Positions 1-6,413 of a stretch of DNA of 13,837 nt are shown one piece after another. The translations under genes were made by a program, and so were the position numbers. The notes below the pieces were generated by a model. The model did no database searches. It saw nothing but the letters and a program-made list of their open reading frames with translations, and was not told the DNA's origin. Within the stretch, counting starts at the first letter, position 1, and each line of letters begins with the position of its first letter. The stretch is taken from positions 1 to 13,837 of the forward strand of contig NJEH01000010.1 in assembly GCA_002254595.1 (NCBI GenBank). The letters are read 5' to 3'. The stretch comes from Thermofilum sp. ex4484_15. Lineage in GTDB: Archaea > Thermoproteota > Thermoprotei > Thermofilales > EX4484-15.

Positions 1-733
1 CCCTAGGCCTTTCGTAAAGTAATTCCATTAACTTGATTACTTCAACCTGGTCCTGGGTCATGGCTAAGGAGTAAACCCTCTTAGGGAATACCGTCTTCTC
101 CGGTAATACTAAAGGCCTCCTACTCCAAGTTCTTACCTCTCCCATTAATTTAGGGGGTTTAATGAAGGAAGACTTATCAGAATCTAGTATTATTATCCCA
201 TCATGCTCCATTAGCTTACTAACGAATCTCCTAACGAATATATGCCTAACTTCATCTACTTTATGCCCTATGGTAATTAAGCCTTCCTGAAACTTAGTAA
301 CTATTTTAAGCCAATCTTCGAACCTAGGAGTTAGTAAAAATATTACGCCTCCCCCCCTTACTACGCCTATTAACTTACCTATATCGTTCGGTCTTAAGTC
401 GTTAATTAAATCTAAGATCGCGTAATCATAGGTGGTGCCCAGTACCTTGAAGGCTTCAGGATAAGTTATGTAATCTACGAGATAACCCCTACCTTCCGCG
501 AATTCCCCAAATAAGTCCCTTCTCCTCCTCGAATCCTCATACGATCCGTGGTAAGCATATAATATTTTGGGCCTAGCCTCTCGATTTAATTTATCTATAA
601 TACTTCCTAGGATCTGCGTTAAGTATCCTACTATTCTCTCGTCATGATTACCTAATATCACTACTAGCCTCCTATGGTTTAATTTAATGGCTTCATCGAC
701 TGAATTCAGTATGGAAACTATTTTGTCTTCCAC
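1..733 (-). CDS. tmcA: tRNA(Met)/RNA cytidine N4-acetyltransferase TmcA, N-terminal part (cut by window edge)
   Basis: TmcA (Kre33/NAT10 family) makes N4-acetylcytidine at the wobble position of elongator tRNA-Met; in hyperthermophilic archaea relatives also acetylate rRNA. I translated this stretch by hand: 244 codons are present and the frame stays open to base 1. Visible are the family's N-terminal DUF1726 domain, with RRLVVILGNHDER (residues 21-33) and the core FKVLGTTYDYAILDLINDLRPN (about 95-116) followed by GVVRGGGVIFLLTP (123-136). The segment AMTQDQVEVI (about 224-233) normally sits just before the P-loop of the helicase domain. The Walker A motif, the rest of the helicase and the GNAT acetyltransferase domain lie beyond the edge. 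I chose the GTG at 731-733 because an AGGTG site ends ten bases upstream; a GTG at 740-742 is in frame but overlaps that site. It is the last visible gene of the operon, 15 bases after truD. The family call is confident. Confidence 0.88.
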   Translation of the reverse strand, partial: MEDKIVSILNSVDEAIKLNHRRLVVILGNHDERIVGYLTQILGSIIDKLNREARPKILYAYHGSYEDSRRRRDLFGEFAEGRGYLVDYITYPEAFKVLGTTYDYAILDLINDLRPNDIGKLIGVVRGGGVIFLLTPRFEDWLKIVTKFQEGLITIGHKVDEVRHIFVRRFVSKLMEHDGIIILDSDKSSFIKPPKLMGEVRTWSRRPLVLPEKTVFPKRVYSLAMTQDQVEVIKLMELLYERPR

Positions 734-743
734 GGTTCCCACC

Positions 744-748
744 CACCT
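744..748 (-). promoter_or_regulatory. Ribosome binding site of tmcA, abutting the truD stop codon
   Basis: On the minus strand AGGTG directly follows the truD TAA (749-751) and lies ten bases before GTG 733. It decides the tmcA start in favour of 733 over the in-frame GTG at 742 and suggests translational coupling of truD and tmcA. Confidence 0.55.
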
Positions 749-2062
749 TTAAAGTCCCGCTCTTACGACATCTTCCGGCTTCATCAGCTCTCTGAGAAAG
801 ACCGTAGCGTAAAGTCCCTTCCTTAGTGAAAAACTTAAAGTTAATTTTAATGTACCGCTATATATTTCATCCTCACTTATATTTATCACCTTCAATCCCT
901 CCGGTTTAAACGATGCTATCCTGTAATAGCCTTTAGAGGATGCCTCGGGGAAGTGCTTCACCTTAAAATCCGCTAAGGTAATCCCTTCCTCCTTCAATAC
1001 CTCCCTCTCTATCTCACCTTGTTCTCCCTTGCTTAATATGGTTTCGTAACCAAATACATTCAGCACTAAGCATAGCTTACCTTTAGCTATTAATTCGTTT
1101 ACCTTACATAAGTTAACTTCATTAACCGTAAGTACACCAGTTACATTACCCATCCTATCTAACATCCCCACTTTATCCCCAATTAACGCCCTATTTAAGG
1201 GAAGCTCTTTAAGTATCCTTAAACTTATTACCCTATTAAAGAGGTAAGACTGAAAAGCCTCTACGAATAGCCTTCTTACCGTAAAAGGTAATCTTCTCAA
1301 AGCCCCTAAATAGTCGTTCTTCCTTTTAAGAAGGTGAGATAGTATAATCCTCTCATACCTTAAGCTTCTAGGCATTAGCTTTAACGCCTCTTTATAATTA
1401 CCGCCTAGGGCTATTTCACGTGCTTCCTTAACCTCCTCTCTTTCTTTAGGATATACCTTACCTATTAGTTCTTCGACAGCTTCCTTAAACATACCTTTTA
1501 TCAAATAGAAACCTATTATGTGAGTATTGGGCCTTATGGTACCGAACCTTTGATAACCGTAATACGATGGTAAGCCTCCTGCCTCATTTATTTCATTAAA
1601 GAAGTACTTAAACCTTCTCTCTACTTCACTTTTGCTTAAAGCTACCTTCCTAATCGTTATAGTAAACCTATTACCTTGAAGTAAACTGGGCGTTATATTG
1701 AATGGCATTTTAAAGGAAGCTACTACTCTAACCTTACCGCTACCATCTACCTCCCCTATGCTAGGTAAGTCGCCTTTATAACTTATGAATTGCAAAGTAA
1801 TAGCCTTAGCGTCCTTTAAGCCGGCGTAATAGAGGTCGCCTATCCTTACCCGAAGGGCTCTAGCTAACCTCCTAATGGCCTCTATAGTATTTAAGCCCCT
1901 CTTCTCCATGACTAACCAGGTAAAGTTACCACCTAACCCCTTATGGGTAATTGAACGGGAAGCTATTAAACCTCCAGGCCCTATTTCCTCTACTAGGAAA
2001 TCCTCGTATTTCTCCCTAATTTTACCTCCTATTCCATTCACTTTAGTGGCATAAGTATCCAT
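749..2062 (-). CDS. truD: tRNA pseudouridine(13) synthase TruD
   Basis: TruD isomerises U13 of tRNAs to pseudouridine in the cytoplasm. The 437-residue reading has the N-terminal GIGGKI...EDFLVEEI block (10-27), the catalytic loop AGLKDAKAITLQ (80-91) with the catalytic aspartate at D84, the TruD signature PSYYGYQRFGTIRPNTHIIG (165-184) and the motif FVEAFQSYLFNR (266-277). Length is normal for the archaeal family, which carries a TRUD insertion domain. The start is uncertain. ATG 2062 lacks a good Shine-Dalgarno site, while a strong GGGAGG lies at 2103-2108. The in-frame codons between them read ...DPLDIVVG just before the Met, which resembles the residues family members have upstream of GIGGKI. 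No ATG, GTG or TTG occurs in that stretch; only ATT (2101) or ACG (2098) could serve. It sits between pth2 and tmcA in one operon. Function is confident, the exact N-terminus is not. Confidence 0.93.
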   Translation of the reverse strand: MDTYATKVNGIGGKIREKYEDFLVEEIGPGGLIASRSITHKGLGGNFTWLVMEKRGLNTIEAIRRLARALRVRIGDLYYAGLKDAKAITLQFISYKGDLPSIGEVDGSGKVRVVASFKMPFNITPSLLQGNRFTITIRKVALSKSEVERRFKYFFNEINEAGGLPSYYGYQRFGTIRPNTHIIGFYLIKGMFKEAVEELIGKVYPKEREEVKEAREIALGGNYKEALKLMPRSLRYERIILSHLLKRKNDYLGALRRLPFTVRRLFVEAFQSYLFNRVISLRILKELPLNRALIGDKVGMLDRMGNVTGVLTVNEVNLCKVNELIAKGKLCLVLNVFGYETILSKGEQGEIEREVLKEEGITLADFKVKHFPEASSKGYYRIASFKPEGLKVINISEDEIYSGTLKLTLSFSLRKGLYATVFLRELMKPEDVVRAGL

Positions 2063-2102
2063 GCCTACTACTATGTCTAAAGGATCCTTTACCCTCGTAA
2101 TT

Positions 2103-2108
2103 CCTCCC
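2103..2108 (-). promoter_or_regulatory. Shine-Dalgarno sequence for truD, far from the annotated ATG
   Basis: GGGAGG on the minus strand directly follows the pth2 stop TGA (2109-2111). It is 40 bases before ATG 2062, too far to serve it, and is followed at once by in-frame ATT and ACG codons. This is the reason to doubt the ATG as the true truD start. Confidence 0.4.
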
Positions 2109-2489
2109 TCATTTAAGTAAGGGTAGACTACCGGTGATCTTATCTATAGATTTAGAGGGCGCCGGCCCTATTCCTACCGCAGTTAAAGTACCTGGAGGTA
2201 TCTCCGTTAAACCTGCGTCCCTTATCAAGGCTACTGGCAAACCGCTCTTTAAGCATTCCTTATATATCTTTAATAGTTCCTCCTCATTTTCTACTTTTAA
2301 TACAACCTTCTTCTGTCCGCTTTCCCACCACTTCCTCCACCATATTAAGTTATGGGATTTAGCTTCCTCAGAGGCAGTTACGGCCGCGTGGGCTACCTGC
2401 GTAGCTAATTTACCCTTACTTATATTAAGATCACAACGTACTACTATTACCTGTTTATATTCGTTTTTATATTTGTTTACACAATCCAC
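2109..2489 (-). CDS. pth2: Peptidyl-tRNA hydrolase, Pth2 (archaeal/eukaryotic type)
   Basis: Pth2 hydrolyses the ester bond of peptidyl-tRNAs that drop off the ribosome, recycling the tRNA. The 126-residue protein has the whole family fold: KQVIVVRCDL (12-21), the catalytic SKGKLATQVAHAA (24-36) with the key lysine near K26, GQKKVVLKV (58-66) and RDAGLTEIPPGTLTAVGIGPAP (90-111) with the conserved aspartate D91. It is slightly longer than the usual 115-120 residues because of about ten extra N-terminal residues. The start is GTG at 2487-2489, preceded by AGGAGGG (2501-2507) at 11 bases. It lies 7 bases after the DUF355 gene, and its stop is followed directly by the Shine-Dalgarno site for truD, so it is in the same transcript. 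Linkage of pth2 and truD fits their shared role in tRNA metabolism. Confidence 0.94.
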   Translation of the reverse strand: MDCVNKYKNEYKQVIVVRCDLNISKGKLATQVAHAAVTASEEAKSHNLIWWRKWWESGQKKVVLKVENEEELLKIYKECLKSGLPVALIRDAGLTEIPPGTLTAVGIGPAPSKSIDKITGSLPLLK

Positions 2490-2496
2490 TCTAATA

Positions 2497-2991
2497 TTAA
2501 CCCTCCTTGTAACCTAGCTTCCTAATTATTTCCTTCCTTTCCTCTATACCTTTTCGATCCTCTACGCCTTTAGGGGTATAGCCGTCTACTACGCCTATTA
2601 CCCCCCTGCCCTGAGGGGTTTCTACTACTATTACCTGTAAGGGGTTAGCAGTAGCGGCTAGTATACTACATACTTCCGGTACCGTTTTTAACCTAGGTAG
2701 TACGTTAATGGGATAAGCATCCCTAATGAATATTATAAATGTATGCCCAGCTCCTATTTTCAATGCAGCGTTAATAGCCATATCGATTAATTCCTCATCA
2801 TTACCAGCTCTCCTTACTAATCTCTTACCGCTAGCTTCGCAAAAGGCTATGCCGAACTTAATGGAAGGTGCCGAATCCGCTAAGGCCTCATATATGTCCT
2901 CTACGCTCTTTATAAAGTGAGAAATTCCAAGTATTATATTTACCCCCTCCGGTATCTTTATGTCTACCACCTCTATTTTGTATTCGACCAT
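2497..2991 (-). CDS. DUF355 family protein ('adenosine-specific kinase')
   Basis: The 164-residue protein matches the small archaeal/bacterial DUF355 family (PF04008), named adenosine-specific kinase after nucleoside/AMP binding in a Pyrobaculum member; its physiological role is not well established. Conserved blocks visible here are SIKFGIAFCEASG (43-55), the segment AGHTFIIFIRDAYPINVL (81-98), ATANPLQVIVVE (113-124) and GRGVIGVVDG (128-137), then a charged C-terminal helix ending RKLGYKEG. No membrane segment or signal peptide is present. ATG 2991 has a GGTGTGAT stretch just upstream. It is the first gene of the operon running through pth2, truD and tmcA, driven from the AT-rich box at 3027-3034. 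The company of tRNA genes hints at a nucleotide role linked to RNA, but that is inference. Family call is confident, function uncertain. Confidence 0.85.
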   Translation of the reverse strand: MVEYKIEVVDIKIPEGVNIILGISHFIKSVEDIYEALADSAPSIKFGIAFCEASGKRLVRRAGNDEELIDMAINAALKIGAGHTFIIFIRDAYPINVLPRLKTVPEVCSILAATANPLQVIVVETPQGRGVIGVVDGYTPKGVEDRKGIEERKEIIRKLGYKEG

Positions 2992-3026
2992 ACTATCACA
3001 CCCCGGTTAGTAGGTTAAGGAGGGAT

Positions 3027-3034
3027 TTTTAAAA
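3027..3034. promoter_or_regulatory. Shared palindromic TATA-like box between two divergent transcripts
   Basis: TTTTAAAA is a perfect palindrome in a 59-base divergent gap. It lies about 36 bases before ATG 2991 on the minus strand and about 20-30 bases before the candidate starts of the zinc-finger gene on the plus strand. One box could place TBP for both directions. On the minus strand it gives a leader of roughly ten bases, and on the plus strand a leaderless or nearly leaderless mRNA. Confidence 0.5.
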
Positions 3035-3050
3035 TTAAAGATCAAGAAGG

Positions 3051-3419
3051 GTGGTGAAGGAGTTGAGTTGCGAGTACGTAGGGTGCAACGAAGAAGGTTA
3101 CGTAGAATTAACCTTCAACTCTAGGCATTATACCCTATGTAGGAAGCATTACTTAGTGTTTCAGGATTTAATGTATAACTTGGCGTTACAGTACGGTGAA
3201 GCTACTATATCCTCCTTAAAATTAGTTAAGGCAGGAAGGAGATTAAGGATCGAACCCTCCAATCCCCTTTCAAGGGATAAGGCAAGTAGAGTCAGCAAAT
3301 CCTTGTCTAGGTTCCTAGGCTTAATTAAAGGAGTTAAAGGGATAGTAAAAACCAGTGAAGTAAAGCGTAAGAAAGTTAAAAGGACTAAAGCTAGGAGGAA
3401 AAGAGCTAAGCGTAAATGA
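3051..3419 (+). CDS. Small zinc-finger-like protein with a very basic C-terminal tail, function unknown
   Basis: I do not recognise a named family. The 122-residue protein has an N-terminal metal-binding pattern C7-x4-C12-x17-C30-x2-H33, in the segments CEYVGC and CRKHY, which resembles a treble-clef or zinc-ribbon knuckle. A helical middle (about 34-75) follows, and the lysine/arginine-rich tail from about 105 to 122 (KRKKVKRTKARRKRAKRK) has almost no other residues. This architecture suggests binding to nucleic acid, perhaps rRNA or DNA, in the cytoplasm, but that is inferred from composition only. The start is unclear: GTG 3051, GTG 3054 and TTG 3063 are in frame, and the promoter spacing suggests a leaderless or very short-leader mRNA. 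It is divergent from the tRNA-processing operon and ends 9 bases before the stop of the convergent acyl-CoA synthetase gene. Confidence 0.75.
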   Translation: MVKELSCEYVGCNEEGYVELTFNSRHYTLCRKHYLVFQDLMYNLALQYGEATISSLKLVKAGRRLRIEPSNPLSRDKASRVSKSLSRFLGLIKGVKGIVKTSEVKRKKVKRTKARRKRAKRK

Positions 3420-3428
3420 GCATAGGGA

Positions 3429-4805
3429 TCACGTACGCTGCCTCCATTGGATCCATTTCTTAAAGGCGGACAACGAAGATATAGCCCTTTCAGCTACGGG
3501 ATAGGCAGGTACGCCCTTCCTATTTAACTCTTTTATAGCTTTTTCGGTTCTCTCCCCTCCTATCATAGCCGCTATAATTGGTTTTACCTCTTTAGCCTCC
3601 TCCTTAGCCTTTACTACTACTTCAGCTACCTTTATGGGATCAGCTACCGCAGTTTCACAGTAAAGTACTATTACCATACCTATCCTTTCGTCGCTTAAAG
3701 CAGTAGATACCGCTCCATAGTATTCCTTCTCCGTCGCCTGCCCGGTAAGATCTACGGGGTTATAAGGACTACCGAAAGGAGGCATGTACTTCCTAAACTC
3801 AGCTATTAAGTCCTCCGGTACTTCAAGAAGCTTAATACCGTACTCCTGACATGCATCTGTTGCCATGACCCCTAATCCACCGCCGTTAGTTATTATAATT
3901 GCCTCCTCCCTCTTGAGCTCGGAAGGTAACTGAGCTAAAGCCCTAGCCCAATCAAAAGCCTCCTCTATGTTCATAGCTCTAAGTACGCCGCATTGCTTAA
4001 AGGCTGCCGAATATATAGTATCTGAACCAGCTAAGGAGCCCGTATGTGAAACTATAGCCTTAACGCCCTTTTCCGATCTTCCAGCCTTTATAACTATTAT
4101 CGGTTTGTTCTTAGTTGTAACCCTAGCTACCTTCATAAACTCTCTAGCCCTCCTGATACCCTCCATGTAAATTAGTATAACTTTAGTATGTTCATCATTC
4201 AAGAAGAATTCTATCAGGTCGGCGTCATCTATGTCGGCTTTATTACCTATACTAACTACGGCGGATAACCCTATTTCCTCTAAAATCGTCCAACCCATTA
4301 ATGCTATACCTAGGGCTCCGCTTTGGCTTATAAATGCTATAGACCCGGGTAACACGTCTCTAGGTCCGAAGGTAGCGTTTAACTTCGAGGGAGCATAATA
4401 AAGGCCGAATATGTTCGGACCTAATAACCTTATTCCGTACTTCTTGGCTATACTTACTATCTTTTCCTCTAGCGCGACGTTACCGACTTCCTTGAAACCG
4501 GAAGAAATAACTATTGCTGCCTTGACGCCCTTCCTACCGCATTCCTCTAGTACTTTAGGTACTACCTTAGCCGGTACTGCTATTACGGCCATATCCACCT
4601 TATCCGGTACGTTAAGTACGCTGGGGTAAGACTTAAGCCCTAATATCTCCTCAGCTTTAGGGTTTATAGGGTAAACCTTACCTTTATAACCGTACTCCAG
4701 GATGTTTCTTAATAACTCATAGCCTATCTTACCGGGCGTCCTAGAGGCACCTATCACCGCTACGTTATTCGGATAAAATAAGTACTTAAGGTCCTCCCGG
4801 GCCAT
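3429..4805 (-). CDS. ADP-forming acetyl/acyl-CoA synthetase, alpha subunit
   Basis: NDP-forming acyl-CoA synthetases convert acyl-CoA + ADP + Pi to acid + CoA + ATP, the energy-conserving step of peptide and sugar fermentation in many archaea. This 458-residue protein is the alpha subunit alone. It has a CoA-binding Rossmann domain (1-130; NNVAVIGASRTPGKIGYE, 13-30), a succinyl-CoA-ligase-like domain (about 150-290) with AFISQSGALG (157-166) and the phosphohistidine motif IVSHTGSLAGSD (251-262; H254 corresponds to the active-site His of the Pyrococcus alpha subunit), and a C-terminal ligase domain with TNGGGLGVMATDAC (306-319). The ATP-grasp beta subunit is not fused and not adjacent, so a partner must be encoded elsewhere. 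The start ATG 4805 has no Shine-Dalgarno site, but a TATA-like box lies 30-37 bases upstream, so the leader is very short. Substrate preference cannot be read from sequence. Confidence 0.92.
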   Translation of the reverse strand: MAREDLKYLFYPNNVAVIGASRTPGKIGYELLRNILEYGYKGKVYPINPKAEEILGLKSYPSVLNVPDKVDMAVIAVPAKVVPKVLEECGRKGVKAAIVISSGFKEVGNVALEEKIVSIAKKYGIRLLGPNIFGLYYAPSKLNATFGPRDVLPGSIAFISQSGALGIALMGWTILEEIGLSAVVSIGNKADIDDADLIEFFLNDEHTKVILIYMEGIRRAREFMKVARVTTKNKPIIVIKAGRSEKGVKAIVSHTGSLAGSDTIYSAAFKQCGVLRAMNIEEAFDWARALAQLPSELKREEAIIITNGGGLGVMATDACQEYGIKLLEVPEDLIAEFRKYMPPFGSPYNPVDLTGQATEKEYYGAVSTALSDERIGMVIVLYCETAVADPIKVAEVVVKAKEEAKEVKPIIAAMIGGERTEKAIKELNRKGVPAYPVAERAISSLSAFKKWIQWRQRT

Positions 4806-4834
4806 AGGCAGCGCCCACTACTATAACATGGACG

Positions 4835-4842
4835 TAAATTTA
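4835..4842 (-). promoter_or_regulatory. Promoter of the acyl-CoA synthetase gene
   Basis: TAAATTTA preceded on the minus strand by AAACCT (BRE-like). The expected transcription start, about 26 bases downstream, falls near 4812, a few bases before ATG 4805, matching the lack of a ribosome binding site. Confidence 0.45.
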
Positions 4843-4916
4843 AGGTTTCTGAAAAGATTAATAAGATGGTAAGGGATCGCCCCTAAGGCAATAAGATGAC
4901 ATCGCATTAAGTAATC

Positions 4917-4924
4917 TATAAATA
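4917..4924 (+). promoter_or_regulatory. Promoter of the secreted-protein gene
   Basis: TATAAATA in an AT-rich context ends 32 bases before ATG 4957. The predicted transcription start lies near 4947-4950, giving a leader of under ten bases. Confidence 0.5.
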
Positions 4925-4956
4925 TTTAGCCTGGTTAAGTAAGAACGGGGTAGCTT

Positions 4957-5613
4957 ATGAGGTTAACGTGGCTGTTATTGGTATCCTTCTTAGCTCTTCC
5001 CTTACTACCAGCCTTTGCAGACCCACTTATGGTAGTTAAAAGACAAGCGGCTTACCAAAAGGAAGTAAGTAGCGTAACCGTTAAAGGGTATTATAACTTC
5101 ACCGAGAGGTTATCGTATACCTATGGGGGAGGAGGGGTACTTAGCGTAAGGGTAGTATATAATTCCATCTTAGGCACCTTACACCTTTCATTCGATAAGG
5201 TAATAGACATAGCTGGTAACGCTACTGGTGCTAACTTAAAGGAGTCCTTCAACGTACAATATATGTCTACCGGAGGTAAGCTTCAATGGATAAAGAGTTA
5301 CGGTAATAGCGCTATGCACGCCGCTATAGGTGAGGCCGGCACCGTAACCGAACTTAATGAGGCCGATAAGGCCATAATATGGGCTACGGTAGGTACTGGG
5401 GAGGATTTCCCTAGGATGGAGTACCATGTATCTAAGACAGGTAAGGGATTTACTTCTACGGGCGCGATATGGTATTGGAATCCTAATAATCCGGCTGAGT
5501 ACTTCTTCTCTAAGGAGGTAATTAACGGTACTTGGAGTGTAAGTAAATCTATAGTCTTCGATTATTACTCAGGTAAGACCCCTCCAGTAAGACCTTCCCC
5601 TAAAGCTCCTTAA
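4957..5613 (+). CDS. Secreted protein with signal peptide, no recognised family
   Basis: I do not recognise this 218-residue protein. It starts with MR and a hydrophobic stretch (about 3-18, rich in Leu), then AFA-D (19-22), a typical signal peptidase I site after A21. The mature part is rich in beta-prone and aromatic residues and in Gly, Ser and Thr (SYTYGGGGVLSVRVVY, 53-68; GAIWYWNPNNPAEYFF, 169-184). It carries three N-glycosylation sequons (N47FT, N88AT, N190GT), no cysteine and no C-terminal membrane anchor, and ends in a proline-rich tail (KTPPVRPSPKAP). It is probably an extracellular or cell-surface beta-rich protein. The start ATG is supported by promoter spacing; no strong Shine-Dalgarno site is seen. 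The stop overlaps by four bases with the stop of the convergent metallo-beta-lactamase gene. Codon use looks like that of the neighbours, so recent transfer is not indicated. Confidence 0.78.
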   Translation: MRLTWLLLVSFLALPLLPAFADPLMVVKRQAAYQKEVSSVTVKGYYNFTERLSYTYGGGGVLSVRVVYNSILGTLHLSFDKVIDIAGNATGANLKESFNVQYMSTGGKLQWIKSYGNSAMHAAIGEAGTVTELNEADKAIIWATVGTGEDFPRMEYHVSKTGKGFTSTGAIWYWNPNNPAEYFFSKEVINGTWSVSKSIVFDYYSGKTPPVRPSPKAP

Positions 5614-6350
5614 ATGGATATTACCCTACCGCTTCCATTAACTAATATCCTTCCCTCACCCAGTACCTCTCCTATAGCCCTCCTAGCCTTCTCCCCTGTA
5701 CAATGGATTGGAGAAATAAAGTTTATCCCTATCTCTTTGAGAAAATTAGCTACTTCCTTACCTTCCTTAGTTTCGCTGATATGAAGCCCACCCATGATAC
5801 CATATATTCTATTTACTCCAGTAACTTCCACGGCCTTCTTAACTATATTAATGATGCCTGGATGTGAGCACCCTACTAGTATCACTAATCCCTTATCTTT
5901 AACATTAAGTACTAAACTATGTTCTTCAACTTTATTAGATAATTTACCGGTGGAGTATATACCATCGGATATCGTTAATGGGGTATCGCAACTTATCACC
6001 TCCGCGCTTAACTTTCTTAATTCGCCTTCAACCTCCTTATTGTGAGTAGGGGCGTAGATAGTTACATTACTTAAATCCTTAACTACTTTGAGGAGTGCTC
6101 CTGCATGATCCCAATGCCAATGGCTTATGAAGATAGTTTTTACAGCCTTTATATCTATGTTAAAAGCATTAATATTTGAGAAGAAGATATTTGGAGACCC
6201 ACTTACATCCATTAGTAACTTCTTAATTAGCCCTTCTTTCTCGCACTCGAGGTAAAATGAAAGCCCCCAATCGGATTTAAAACCCTCCTTATAGCTATCA
6301 TTATCGACTACAGTATATATCTTCACTCTCTCTAAGCTAGCCGCCCCCAT
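5610..6350 (-). CDS. Metallo-beta-lactamase-fold hydrolase, DHPS-like subfamily
   Basis: The 246-residue protein is a metallo-hydrolase of the MBL superfamily. Metal-binding motifs visible are HWHWDH (77-82; H77, H79, D81, H82), CSHPG (161-165; H163), GGLH (187-190) and a C-terminal PIHCTG (214-219; H216). The combination CSHPGI...GGLH with a short C-terminus matches the subgroup that includes archaeal enzymes annotated as 7,8-dihydropterin-6-methyl-4-(beta-D-ribofuranosyl)-aminobenzene-5'-phosphate synthase, a step in methanopterin-type cofactor synthesis. Subfamily members have varied or unknown substrates, so that role is only a possibility. No beta-CASP domain is present, so it is not an RNase J or CPSF type. 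The start ATG 6350 is plausible; GTG at codon 9 is an alternative. It lies 63 bases downstream of the DUF460 gene on the same strand and could be co-transcribed or use a CCTTTAAGG box at 6386-6394. Confidence 0.82.
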   Translation of the reverse strand: MGAASLERVKIYTVVDNDSYKEGFKSDWGLSFYLECEKEGLIKKLLMDVSGSPNIFFSNINAFNIDIKAVKTIFISHWHWDHAGALLKVVKDLSNVTIYAPTHNKEVEGELRKLSAEVISCDTPLTISDGIYSTGKLSNKVEEHSLVLNVKDKGLVILVGCSHPGIINIVKKAVEVTGVNRIYGIMGGLHISETKEGKEVANFLKEIGINFISPIHCTGEKARRAIGEVLGEGRILVNGSGRVISI

Positions 6351-6413
6351 ATTCTTTCCCAGCTCCTAAGATAGTACGTGGAGGACCTTAAAGGTATCGC
6401 TATCTCTTTAAGG

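Noticed and set aside
2134..2517. 127-codon open frame on the plus strand opposite pth2
   Set aside because: It lies entirely antisense to a clearly conserved gene, and its protein resembles no known family.
5610..6350. MBL protein as an RNase J/CPSF-type nuclease
   Set aside because: No beta-CASP insertion or C-terminal beta-CASP motifs; the length and the CSHPG/GGLH motifs fit the DHPS-like group.
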